A stretch of DNA of 64,000 bases, taken from assembly GCF_000280925.3 (NCBI RefSeq), contig NZ_CP012109.1, positions 1,674,001 to 1,738,000 of the forward strand, in the 5' to 3' direction. Source of the stretch: Myxococcus hansupus. Lineage in GTDB: Bacteria > Myxococcota > Myxococcia > Myxococcales > Myxococcaceae. The notes beneath the pieces were generated by a model. That model ran no database searches and was not told where the DNA came from. It saw only the letters and a program-made list of their open reading frames with translations. The translations under genes were made by a program, and so were the position numbers. Each line of letters begins with the position of its first letter. Within the stretch, counting starts at the first letter, position 1. Positions 8,935 to 17,169 of this stretch are shown one piece after another.

Positions 8935-9731
8935 ATGCGTCGAGAGGTGCAATTGACCGAGCTGGGACAGGGGCGGGGGCCCAGGGTGCTCCTGCTGCCG
9001 GGGCTCGGTGCCCGTGGCTCGGGGTTCCTCGCGCTCGCCCGGTGTCTGGAGCCGGTGTGTCGACCCGTTCTGGTCGAGTATCCAGAGGGCCTCGCGGCCG
9101 CGTGCGGGGCGGGGGCCTTGGCTCGGCAAGTGCTGCGGGCCGCTGGCGCCCTGGACGCGGTGGTGGCCAGCTCCTTTGGCGGCATGGTGGCCGCGCACCT
9201 CGCGGCGGCGGGGCCGCGCGAGGCGTGGCGTTCCTGGGCGCCTTTACCCGCACCGAGCACCTGGGCCTGCGCGGGCTCGCCATCGGGATGATGGGCCCCA
9301 TCGCCCGGTGGGCCCGGCCTGGTGTCGTGGCGGCGGGGCTCGCCGCGGGGACGCCCGTGCCTTTCTCCCGCGTGCCGGAGGTGGTCCCCACCACGGCGCT
9401 GGAGCGCGACTCCACGTGGCACCGCGCGCTGGCCATTCACGGCGAAGCGCCGCCTCCAGAGCTTCGGAAGCTGCCGGTGGCGTGTGTCTGCATCCAGGGG
9501 ACGCGTGACGTGCTGGTGCCGCCAGGCACGGTGAATCGGCTCGCCGCGTCACTGCCGGCCGGGACGCCCCTGCACCTGCTGCGGGGCGCGGGGCACGTGC
9601 CGTACTTCACCCACCCGGAAGACTGCGCCCGGCTCCTCCTGCCCTGGTTGGACGCCCTGGGCCCGACAGCGGCGGACGTTTCGCCCACGGTGCGACCAGC
9701 TCTCACTGGTGTGGCGAGCAGCGCCGCCTGA
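8935..9731 (+). pseudogene. Alpha/beta hydrolase, interrupted by a frameshift
   Basis: An ATG at 8935 preceded by GAGGGAG opens a hydrolase: LPGLGARGSGF (oxyanion turn) and the nucleophile elbow ASSFGGM. Near 9205-9230 the homology jumps to the -1 frame, continuing as VAFLGAFTRTEHLG with the catalytic Asp in GTRDVLV and the His in GAGHVPYFTHP, and ends at 9731. The Ser lies before and the Asp/His after the lesion, so neither piece can be an active enzyme. One lost base explains it; a real mutation and a sequencing or assembly error are equally possible. Intact length would be about 265 residues, normal for the family. Confidence 0.8.
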
Positions 9732-9788
9732 GGTGGGCTCGGAGGGGGATGTACGGATGGCCCAAGGGTCGCTACCTTTCGGGCGCCA

Positions 9789-10583
9789 ATGCAGAACCGC
9801 CTTACGCGATTACTCGTCACCCTTCTTGCTGTTTCCGCGGCACCCGTGTCGGCCGCCTCCGTTCAGGAGGCTTCGTCCGCCGCCGTTGCACCCGCCGCGC
9901 CGCTCCCCGCCGCCGCGCCCGCGCAGGAAGTCGCGCGCAAGCACAAGGTGCTGTTGCTGGGCGACAGCCTCATCGCCACCGGCTTCGGTGAGTATCTCCA
10001 GGCGCAGTTGGACGCGCACCCGCGCATCCAGTCCGCTCGCCGCGCGAAGTCCTCCACCGGGCTGGCCCGTCCCGACTTCTTCGACTGGATGGACGTGGGC
10101 CGCGAGGAGGTGGAGCGCCACCAGCCGGACGTCGTCATCGTGATTCTCGGTGGCAACGACGGCCAGTCGCTCCAGGACACGCAGGGTGGCAAGCCCGTCC
10201 CCTGGGGCAAGGCGGAGTGGGAGTCCGGGTACCGCCAGCGCATGGAGAAGTTCCTGGGCGTCCTCGCCTCGCCGGGCAGGAAGATTGTCTGGCTGGAGCT
10301 GCCGGCCACGGGGCTCAAGCGCTTCGAGCAGAAGCTGGGCCTCATCCGCACCGTCCAGCGCGAGGTCATCTCCTCCCGCCAGGACGCGGTGCATCTCGAC
10401 ACGCGCCCGTTCTTCACCGACGCGAAGGGCCGCGCGCTGCGGCAGGCCCGGGTGGATGGGTTCCGCAAGCCCATGCGGCTGCGCATGGAGGACGGGGTTC
10501 ACTTCACCATCGCGGGGGGCCGCTACTTCGCCAACAAGGTGTACCCCGAGGTGCTCGGCGTGCTGGGGCTGCTCCAGGGCTAG
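9789..10583 (+). CDS. Secreted DUF459-type SGNH hydrolase
   Basis: A signal peptide (residues 1-23) and an Ala/Pro-rich spacer lead to an SGNH/GDSL esterase fold. Block I is LLLGDSLIATG with nucleophile S60, block III is LGGNDGQ with N123, and block V is EDGVHFT with D235 and H238. This arrangement matches DUF459 proteins, which are often near alginate-acetylation-like or envelope genes. It acts outside the cytoplasm, probably on an acyl or acetyl ester; the substrate cannot be deduced. It is a single gene, convergent with the following TPR gene with a gap of only 19 bp. Confidence 0.85.
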   Translation: MQNRLTRLLVTLLAVSAAPVSAASVQEASSAAVAPAAPLPAAAPAQEVARKHKVLLLGDSLIATGFGEYLQAQLDAHPRIQSARRAKSSTGLARPDFFDWMDVGREEVERHQPDVVIVILGGNDGQSLQDTQGGKPVPWGKAEWESGYRQRMEKFLGVLASPGRKIVWLELPATGLKRFEQKLGLIRTVQREVISSRQDAVHLDTRPFFTDAKGRALRQARVDGFRKPMRLRMEDGVHFTIAGGRYFANKVYPEVLGVLGLLQG

Positions 10584-10602
10584 CGGCGTGAGGCCGCGGG
10601 CC

Positions 10603-11775
10603 CTACTTCCCGCCGAGCGCGGTGATCAGGCGCTCCGCCTGCTCGCGGATGTCGCGGCGGTGGCTGGCCTGAGCGCGCTTCGCGTGCGTGACGGCCTGGG
10701 CCTTGTCGCTGTCCGCCAAAGCCAGGGCCATGTTGAGGTGCACGTCCGTGTCGTCCGGGTGCGCCTTCAATGCCTCGGCGAGGACGGTGCGCGCGGCGGC
10801 GGCGCCTCCCGGACGTGACAGGTGCAGCACCGCCAGGTCATTGGCGGCGCCCACGTCGGTCGGGTCTCCGGCCACGGCGGCCTCCAACAACGTCCGCGCC
10901 TCCGCGTCATCACCCAGCTTGCGGCGCACCTTGGCGAGCGCGATGCGCACCGGCGCGGAGTCCGGGGCCTTGGCGAGCGCCTCACGGAGAATCCGGTCCG
11001 CGTCCTCGTCCTTGCCGGCCACGAAGGCGGAGATGCCATGCAGGTAGATGGCGTCCGCGCTGTCGGGAAGCTGGAGGCGGATTTCAATGGCGGCCCGCAT
11101 CGCCGCGTCGGGGGCGCCGGCCATGAGGCACAGCGACGCGAACTCCCGGAAGAGGGCCGTCTCCCGGGGGCTGCGCAGAATCGCCTGCCGCAGCGTCACG
11201 ATGGCCGCGCCCACGTGCCCTTGCAGCAACTGCACGCGGGCGGCGAGCTGGAGCGGCAGGTGCTCCGTGCGGTTGATTTCAGCCGCTTCCTGGTAGCGGC
11301 GCAGCGCCCGGTCCAACTGCTGGTCGCCCTGGTACGCCATGCCCAGGTACGTCAGCGTCTGGGCATTGCCCGGCAGCAATTGGAGCGCGCGCTCCAGCTC
11401 CGGAATGGCGGCGGCGTAACGGTCATGCGCCAGCAATGCGCGGCCGTGATTGACCACCTCGAAGTAGCCCGCCTTGGGCTGCGAGGCGAGCGCCGCCAGC
11501 AGGTCCAACTGGCGAGCGTCACCCTTCTCCGCGTCGAGCCGGGCCAGGTGGCTCAAGGCCTCCGGATGCGTGGGATGCAGGGCCACCAGCTTCTGGAGCA
11601 AGGCCCGCGCCGCGGGTTCGTCGTGCTGCGCCAGACGCAGCCGCGCGAGCCCCAGCAGGGCGCTGGCGTCCTTCGGGTCCTGTTCGATGGCGCGCTCGAA
11701 GTCGAGGGCTGCTTCCTTCAGCAAGCCCTGCTTCATGAGGCGCGCGGCGGAGGATGCCAGCTTGGAGACAGCCAT
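10603..11775 (-). CDS. TPR-repeat protein
   Basis: The 390 residues consist almost entirely of 34-residue tetratricopeptide repeats, for example EAALDFERAIEQDPKDASAL and the block ending in LPGNAQTLTYLGMAYQGDQQ. There is no signal peptide or membrane segment, so it is probably a cytoplasmic scaffold. TPR arrays bind peptides or partner proteins; nothing here names the partner. It is monocistronic as far as I can see. Confidence 0.85.
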   Translation of the reverse strand: MAVSKLASSAARLMKQGLLKEAALDFERAIEQDPKDASALLGLARLRLAQHDEPAARALLQKLVALHPTHPEALSHLARLDAEKGDARQLDLLAALASQPKAGYFEVVNHGRALLAHDRYAAAIPELERALQLLPGNAQTLTYLGMAYQGDQQLDRALRRYQEAAEINRTEHLPLQLAARVQLLQGHVGAAIVTLRQAILRSPRETALFREFASLCLMAGAPDAAMRAAIEIRLQLPDSADAIYLHGISAFVAGKDEDADRILREALAKAPDSAPVRIALAKVRRKLGDDAEARTLLEAAVAGDPTDVGAANDLAVLHLSRPGGAAAARTVLAEALKAHPDDTDVHLNMALALADSDKAQAVTHAKRAQASHRRDIREQAERLITALGGK

Positions 11776-11834
11776 GGCCCCTGACTCTAGCTCCGGTCGC
11801 GGGAGGTGGGTACCGCTACCTCGGGACGGACGCT

Positions 11835-12779
11835 CTAGGTGATGAAGTTCCAGGCGTCCTTGATGCCGTTGCCCACGTCGTCGACGAAGCCCGTCACCGC
11901 GTCGGCGGCGTTGCTGAACACCTCGCCCGCCGCGTCGGCCACCGCGCCGCCCGCGTTGATGGCGCCGTCGACCACGTTCTCCAGCACCTCGCCACCGGCG
12001 GCGGCGGCCGTCTCACCCACGGCCCTCAGCACGTTGCCGGGGTTGACGGAGCCTTCGATTTCCACGCCGAGGCCCAGGCCCGCGGTGGCCTCCACGCCGA
12101 CGTCGAACTCCAGGTTGCCGTTGTTGATGCCGATGTTGGCGTGCGCGTCGCCGCTGACACCCGCGCTGGCGCTGGCGGTGATGCTGCCGGACGCGAGCGT
12201 GTTGTCCTCGTGCTTCAGCTCGATGGAGCCCGTCAGGCTGGCCTGCGCGCCCGCGAAGCCGGAGGCCGAGGCGTTGATGGACACGTTGCCGTCGGTGCCC
12301 ACGTGCAGGTCCAGCTCGATGCTTCCCTCGGCGCCAATCTTGCCCAGCGCTTCCAGGTCCAGCTCGACCGAGTACTCCTCACCGGCGATCTCGAACTCGA
12401 CCGTCTTGGAGGCACCGGCGCCCGCCTCGATGAGGTTGGCCTCGATGTCGATGTCGACGCTCACGTCGATGCCGGACAGGCCGATGTCCGCGTCCACTGA
12501 GGCATCCGCGGTGAACGTGGGGCCCTGGACGTGCGCGCGGGTGTCGATGCCGCCCGGACCCGTGCCGCTCACGTCGGTGCGAGCGCCGCCCGCCGTGAAG
12601 CTGGACTGGCCGCTCAGCGCGCTGTGCCGGGGCTGCTCCACGGAACCCGACGCGGACGCCTGGGTGTCAACGCGGGGGTTGTTGCGACCGCCCTGCGGGG
12701 GAACTCGCGGGTCGCGGGCCGGCGGCGGGGGAGGCGGCGGCGGGAGCGGCTGCGAGCGGTTTCCGATGCGGGGGGACAT
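11835..12779 (-). CDS. Repetitive beta-rich protein with proline N-terminus, unknown
   Basis: I chose the ATG at 12779 (MSPRIGNR) since GGAG sits at the right distance upstream. Residues 1-30 include a run of eight prolines. Residues about 60-250 alternate polar and hydrophobic residues in strand-like stretches rich in Asp, Val, Ile, Ala and Gly (DIDVSVDIDIEA-like patterns), suggesting a beta-solenoid or stacked sheet. The last 70 residues are Ala/Gly-rich amphipathic helix with repeated GxAVxDAAGEVF-like units. There is no Cys and no signal peptide. I do not recognise the family. A structural, surface or contact-toxin role is possible but unsupported. Confidence 0.7.
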   Translation of the reverse strand: MSPRIGNRSQPLPPPPPPPPARDPRVPPQGGRNNPRVDTQASASGSVEQPRHSALSGQSSFTAGGARTDVSGTGPGGIDTRAHVQGPTFTADASVDADIGLSGIDVSVDIDIEANLIEAGAGASKTVEFEIAGEEYSVELDLEALGKIGAEGSIELDLHVGTDGNVSINASASGFAGAQASLTGSIELKHEDNTLASGSITASASAGVSGDAHANIGINNGNLEFDVGVEATAGLGLGVEIEGSVNPGNVLRAVGETAAAAGGEVLENVVDGAINAGGAVADAAGEVFSNAADAVTGFVDDVGNGIKDAWNFIT

Positions 12780-12963
12780 GGGGGCTCCGGCGAGATTCCT
12801 CGGCGCCCGGAAGGGCACCATCTGTTCTCATTTTCCGAGATCAGAATCCGGAGTTGCTTGGGACCTTCATTTTTTGAGAATCGATTCCTGGGTTTCTCTC
12901 AGGGCGTGTGAGTCCGACGCGCACCTCGGGCGCACCTGGACCTGGAGGCCCTGCGATTCCGGC

Positions 12964-13833
12964 TCAATGCGAGTGGGGCGCCGGGTCCGGGCCGCCGGAC
13001 AGCCGATGGGGCATCAGCCGGCGGACGGCCCTGATGAGGAGCTGCTCATCGCGGGGGCTGGCCAGGAAGCCACGCGCCCCGAGCTCCCGGGCCCGCTCGA
13101 AGCCCTCGTCGTCCGAGCTGCCGTGGACGATGAGCGCGCCCTCGATGTGGACCTCTCCCGCGAGCAGTCCCTCCATGGCCTGGAGGGGCGCCAGCACGAT
13201 GTCCTCCGGCCGGGTGTGCAGCACCTCCAAGGGGGAGGCCATCCGGGCCTGGAGGCCGTGCCTCGCGAGGAGCCGGGAGATGAGCACGGCCGTGACGGGA
13301 GGCCAGCCGTAGAGCAGCAGCGGCCCACCGGCCACGGGTGCGGCGGGCGCGGAAGGCTCCGCGGCGGGCTGGATGCCATAGAGCCGCAGCAGGGCCTGGT
13401 CCAACGCCGTATCCGACGCGATGTGGGGTTCGACGCGGGGCAGTCCGGACACGGCGCGCACCGCGTCCACGGCTTCCAGGGACACGGGGGCGGGCAGCGC
13501 CACGTGCAGGACCTCGCGCTCGCCCTGGTCCAGCAGGACCTTCTCCATGCGCAGCGGGACGACGCGGTACTGCCGCGCCAGGCGGATGGGGATGTGGCGC
13601 ATCAGTCCGGCGTCGGGTGGGGTGTGCTCCAGGTCCACCGCGTCCACGCCGAGTTGCACGGAGAGTCCCCGGAGCACGTCGGCGTCGGAGCAGAGGCCCT
13701 CGCGTACCAGCGCCCGGCCGAGCGGGACGTGGACCTCGTGGTGATGCACGAGTCCGACCCGGAGCTGGGCGCGGTTGAGCACTCCCTGTTCCAGGAGAAT
13801 CTCGCCGAGCGGACGTCGTGAACCGGTCTCCAT
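12964..13833 (-). CDS. GspE/MshE N-terminal (MshEN) domain protein
   Basis: The first 160 residues match the MshEN/GspII_E_N domain: LGEILLEQGVLNRAQL, then LGRALVREGLCSDADVLRGL and a third block around HIPIRLARQYRVVPLRME. In MshE this domain binds cyclic-di-GMP. The usual secretion ATPase part is absent. The C-terminal 110 residues have an alternating strand/helix pattern (PLLLYGWPPVTAVLISRLLA, ALIVHGSSDDEGFERARELG) that resembles a receiver domain without the phospho-Asp cluster. Orphan MshEN proteins are common in myxobacteria. It is likely cytoplasmic; whether it binds c-di-GMP here is untested. Confidence 0.75.
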   Translation of the reverse strand: METGSRRPLGEILLEQGVLNRAQLRVGLVHHHEVHVPLGRALVREGLCSDADVLRGLSVQLGVDAVDLEHTPPDAGLMRHIPIRLARQYRVVPLRMEKVLLDQGEREVLHVALPAPVSLEAVDAVRAVSGLPRVEPHIASDTALDQALLRLYGIQPAAEPSAPAAPVAGGPLLLYGWPPVTAVLISRLLARHGLQARMASPLEVLHTRPEDIVLAPLQAMEGLLAGEVHIEGALIVHGSSDDEGFERARELGARGFLASPRDEQLLIRAVRRLMPHRLSGGPDPAPHSH

Positions 13834-13904
13834 GAAGACATGAAGTCGTCACGCGATACCCCGCTCGGCGAGAGGCGACAGGCCGTGCGCCTGACTGCGG
13901 ACGC

Positions 13905-14273
13905 TCAACCTCGCGAGGCGAAGAGCTGCTCGTAGGCTTCGGGCTTGAAGCCCACGAGGACGGTGTCGCCGGTGACGAGCACGGGGCGCTTCACGAGCTT
14001 GCCGTCCGCGGCGAGCCACTCGACCAGCTCCGCGTCGCTGGCCGCATCGACCTTGGGCTTGCCGAGCGCGCGGTAGCTCTGGCCGCTGGTGTTGAGCCAC
14101 TTGCGGACCGACACGCCGCTGCGGGCAATCCACTGCTTCAGCTCCGCCACGGTGGGCGGCATGTCGACGATGGGGCGCACCTGGTGGGTGACACCTTGCT
14201 CCTGCAACCACTTCAACGCCTTCTTGCAGGTGCCGCAGCCCGAATATGAGAGCACGAGAACGTCTTTCGCCAT
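13905..14273 (-). CDS. ArsC/Spx-family thioredoxin-fold protein
   Basis: From the ATG at 14273 this is a 122-residue ArsC/Spx-like protein. It has the redox motif SGCGTCKKA (C-x2-C) after the first strand, the helical insert typical of the family (KKWLN-like, here VRKWLNTSGQSYR) and the KRPVLVTGDTVLVGFKPE segment near the end. Members are arsenate reductases, Spx transcription regulators or YffB-like proteins; the double Cys resembles Spx/YffB more than classic ArsC, but sequence alone does not decide. It is a single gene, divergent from the beta-helix lipoprotein. Confidence 0.85.
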   Translation of the reverse strand: MAKDVLVLSYSGCGTCKKALKWLQEQGVTHQVRPIVDMPPTVAELKQWIARSGVSVRKWLNTSGQSYRALGKPKVDAASDAELVEWLAADGKLVKRPVLVTGDTVLVGFKPEAYEQLFASRG

Positions 14274-14383
14274 GCGCGCGCTTCTAACAGGGTGACATCG
14301 TCCGGCCCAGCAGTGCGTACCCGCCCCGGGTCGCCCGGACCCTGTTTGCGAGCCGCGTCGCACGCGTGTTAGCGCGAGGGGGC

Positions 14384-16084
14384 ATGAATGCCCTCCGTGT
14401 CGCGCGGTCGCTGTTCGCGTTGCCTTTGCTGCTGGTGCTCGCTGCGTGTTCGCCGGAGCCGAACGAACCGCCTCCTCCGGGGAGTGGTGACGCGGGCGTG
14501 AGTGACGGCGGCGCGGATTCGGGGACGCGGGATGCGGGCCCGGATGACGACGCGGGAAGCGACGACGCGGGCACGCATGACGATGCGGGCAGCGGCGGCG
14601 ACGACGCAGGGAGCGACACCGACGCGGGGGCTGGGGACGCTGGCTCGGATGTCGACGCGGGAGCGCCGGACAGCGGCACCGACGCAGGCACGTCCGACGC
14701 AGGCTCGGATGTGGACGCGGGCGCAGCAGACAGCGGGACTGATGCCGGAAGCGGCACCGACGCGGGCACGCCGGACAGCGGCACCGATGCGGGTAGTGCG
14801 GACAGCGGCACCGACGCGGGCACGCCGGACAGCGGCACCGACGCAGGCACGCCGGACAGTGGCACCGACGCGGGCACGCCGGACAGCGGCACCGACGCAG
14901 GTACGCCGGACAGCGGAACAGATGCCGGCACGCCGGACAGCGGAACAGATGCCGGCTCGCCGGACGCGGGGCCCGAGATTCCGTCGGACGGAGGAACGAT
15001 CATCACGGGGACGCTGTCCGGCCGGCTCACGGTGGCGGGTTCTCCGTACCGGGTGGTGGGCAATGCGAACGGGGTGGTGACGATTCCCCGAGGCCAGGTC
15101 CTCACGGTGGACCCGGGCGTCATCCTGGACTTCCGTGGCCGGCCCGAGGTGACCGAGGCCGACGTGGACCCGGAATCACCCGACAACGTGATGAACCACC
15201 AGGCGGGCCGCGTGGAAGTGCGCGTGTACGGAGCCATCCAGGTTCGCGGGACGGCGGCGTCGCCGGTGTTGCTGACGTCCACCAATCCCTATGGCTGGTG
15301 GGGCATGAACTTCTACGGCGAGAGCTCCGTAGGCTCGGGCCACCCGGTGTTCGAGCACATGATTTTCGAGAAGGTGCGCAAGAACGAATACAACGGCGAC
15401 CGTGATTGGACGCGCGGCGCGCTGTGGGTCTTCTACCCGGGGCCGGTGACGATTACGGACTCGGTGTTCCGCGACAACGAATCCTCCGCGAACTGTGGCG
15501 CGCTGGACCTGATGTTCACCGATGGCTCGCGCGTGGAGCGCACCGTCTTCGAGAACAACCGCATCTGGGAGGTCGATCGTTTCGCGCAGCGGGGCACCTA
15601 CTCCATGTCGGGCGGTGGGGCGGTGTGCATCACGCACGGGCGCAACACGGTGCTGCGAGGCAACACGTTCCGGGGCAATTCAGTGGAGGCTTTCGGTGGT
15701 TCGCTGACGACCAACCTCTGGGAGCGCCCCATCCTCACGTGGCCGAACCCGCAGGGCATCTACGACCTGGGCGGCGGCGCGGCCATCCACTACTTCCAGC
15801 CGGACAATGACTTGCTGGAGGACAACCTGTTCGACGGCAACTTCATCCCGCTGGGCCCTGGCGCGGCGATTCAGCTCGAGGACATCGGCGGTACGCGCAC
15901 GGTCATCATGCGAGGCAACCGGTTCATCAACAACCGAGGCGGGGCAGGGGGCGTCATCACCTGCAACCGTGGCTCGCATACGGGGGAGCTGGTCATCACC
16001 ACGAGCAACGTCTTCAGCGGGAACGTGGTGAACGGGCAGCCGGCGGCGAACTCGACGGGAACCTGCGGCGTCGTGACGCAGTAG
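14384..16084 (+). CDS. Lipoprotein with Asp-Ala-Gly repeat linker and beta-helix domain
   Basis: The start MNALRVARS gives a lipoprotein signal ending LLLVLAAC. Residues about 24-195 are an acidic low-complexity linker made of Asp, Ala, Gly, Ser and Thr, including about eight GTDAGTPDS units. The remaining 370 residues look like a right-handed parallel beta-helix: repeated short strands with Asn turns such as NTVLRGNTFRGNSVEAFGG, RNEYNGDRDW and GNRFINNRGG. Such domains bind or cut polysaccharide. The flexible linker would hold the domain away from the outer membrane, a design frequent in myxobacterial surface lipoproteins. No catalytic residues were identified. Confidence 0.85.
   Translation: MNALRVARSLFALPLLLVLAACSPEPNEPPPPGSGDAGVSDGGADSGTRDAGPDDDAGSDDAGTHDDAGSGGDDAGSDTDAGAGDAGSDVDAGAPDSGTDAGTSDAGSDVDAGAADSGTDAGSGTDAGTPDSGTDAGSADSGTDAGTPDSGTDAGTPDSGTDAGTPDSGTDAGTPDSGTDAGTPDSGTDAGSPDAGPEIPSDGGTIITGTLSGRLTVAGSPYRVVGNANGVVTIPRGQVLTVDPGVILDFRGRPEVTEADVDPESPDNVMNHQAGRVEVRVYGAIQVRGTAASPVLLTSTNPYGWWGMNFYGESSVGSGHPVFEHMIFEKVRKNEYNGDRDWTRGALWVFYPGPVTITDSVFRDNESSANCGALDLMFTDGSRVERTVFENNRIWEVDRFAQRGTYSMSGGGAVCITHGRNTVLRGNTFRGNSVEAFGGSLTTNLWERPILTWPNPQGIYDLGGGAAIHYFQPDNDLLEDNLFDGNFIPLGPGAAIQLEDIGGTRTVIMRGNRFINNRGGAGGVITCNRGSHTGELVITTSNVFSGNVVNGQPAANSTGTCGVVTQ
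14753..14967. repeat. 27-bp in-frame coding tandem repeat
   Basis: About eight 27-bp units code for GTDAGTPDS inside the beta-helix lipoprotein. Units differ only at third positions (GGCACC versus GGAACA, GACGCG versus GATGCC), and one unit reads GTDAGSADS. The two final units share the same synonymous variants (GGAACAGATGCCGGC), pointing to recent local duplication. Confidence 0.9.
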
Positions 16085-16091
16085 CCGTTCG

Positions 16092-17156
16092 TCAGGGGCT
16101 GTCGAAGCGGAGGCCCGCGCGGCGCAGCAGCGGGTCCTCCGCGAGTTGCCACAGGGCGACGGCGTGGTTCTCCTGCCGGGTGCCGCCGAAGTGCAGTCCC
16201 AGCACGGCGTGCGTTTCCAGGTCCACGATGGGAGAGCCGGAGCTGCCTCCCAACGTGGAGCAGTCGTGCGCGAGCTGCTGCTGGGCCGGATCCAGTGAGA
16301 GCAGCTCCCCGGGCTGGAGCCGCTTCACGCCAAACGTGTCCGAGAAGATGCGCAGTAGCACTTCGGGCGGCGTCCGGGTGTGGTCCTTCATCGGGTAGCC
16401 CACGCAGTACAGCGCGCGGGAGGCCGCATCACTGGGCCCCTGCGACGCAAGGCGCAGAGGGGCAGGGCACAACGAAGCCCCCTTCGCGGTGCCCAGGCGC
16501 AGCAGTGCCAGGTCGTGGACGGGGTGGAGGGCGGCGACGCCCGCAATTGGAAACGCCGCCTGCGCGTCACGCAGGTGTTCACCCAACCAGTCGACCTGCG
16601 GCACCACGCCGAGCTTCAGCACCCACGCGTCTGCTGCCCGTCGGCAGAACTCCTTCGCCACGTGACAGTTGGTCATCACGAGGTCCTCGGCGACGAGGAA
16701 GCCCGTGCCGAGCATTCCGTACCCCACCAACTCGATGCGGCCCGTGGCGTCGATGGTCCGTTCGATGTCCGCGCGGTGCTGCTCCAGGACCTCCCAGCCG
16801 ACCGGTGGCGTGCCGAAGCTGCCATTGCGAACGGCCAGCGCGGGGCGCCCGAAGAAGGCGACCACGGTTTCCAGCGCGGTCTGTTCGGCGTCGGTGCGGG
16901 CTGCGTCTTCGCCCAGGTGCTCCATCCGAGCCAGCACCTGGGCGCCCATCGCGAGAACCGAGCGCAGTTCATCGCGAATCGAGTCAGCACTCAGCTTGCC
17001 CGCCACGGAGGTAGGCACCCGCCAGGAGGGCGGAAGGTGTGCCGCGACAATCGCTTCCACTCCGCCGGGGTGCAGGGCCTCACGGACCCGTGAGAGGTCT
17101 CGGAGGAGGTGGCCTGCTCGGCGCAGCGGCTCGCGGCGTGGCGTGTCGGCCGTCAC
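16092..17156 (-). CDS. Trypsin-like serine protease with N-terminal helical domain
   Basis: I start at GTG 17156 because GAGGAAAG lies 7 bases upstream and the gene then follows the STAND gene by 13 bp. Of 354 residues, about 1-135 are predicted helical with no recognised family, and 140-354 are a chymotrypsin-fold protease: H165 in MTNCHV, D215 in PVHDLALLRL, S306 in LGGSSGSPI. There is no signal peptide, so it is probably cytoplasmic. The helical part may be an adaptor domain that docks on the STAND protein, as in effector-associated-domain systems; this is inference from domain order and linkage. Confidence 0.85.
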   Translation of the reverse strand: MTADTPRREPLRRAGHLLRDLSRVREALHPGGVEAIVAAHLPPSWRVPTSVAGKLSADSIRDELRSVLAMGAQVLARMEHLGEDAARTDAEQTALETVVAFFGRPALAVRNGSFGTPPVGWEVLEQHRADIERTIDATGRIELVGYGMLGTGFLVAEDLVMTNCHVAKEFCRRAADAWVLKLGVVPQVDWLGEHLRDAQAAFPIAGVAALHPVHDLALLRLGTAKGASLCPAPLRLASQGPSDAASRALYCVGYPMKDHTRTPPEVLLRIFSDTFGVKRLQPGELLSLDPAQQQLAHDCSTLGGSSGSPIVDLETHAVLGLHFGGTRQENHAVALWQLAEDPLLRRAGLRFDSP

Positions 17157-17169
17157 GGGATGACTTTCC

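Noticed and set aside
13905..14363. Longer start for the ArsC/Spx-like gene
   Set aside because: The 30 extra residues are Arg/Gly-rich and do not belong to the thioredoxin-fold family; ATG 14273 fits the family length.
14753..14967. CRISPR-like array
   Set aside because: The 27-bp units are contiguous with no spacers, keep the reading frame and encode the linker of a lipoprotein.
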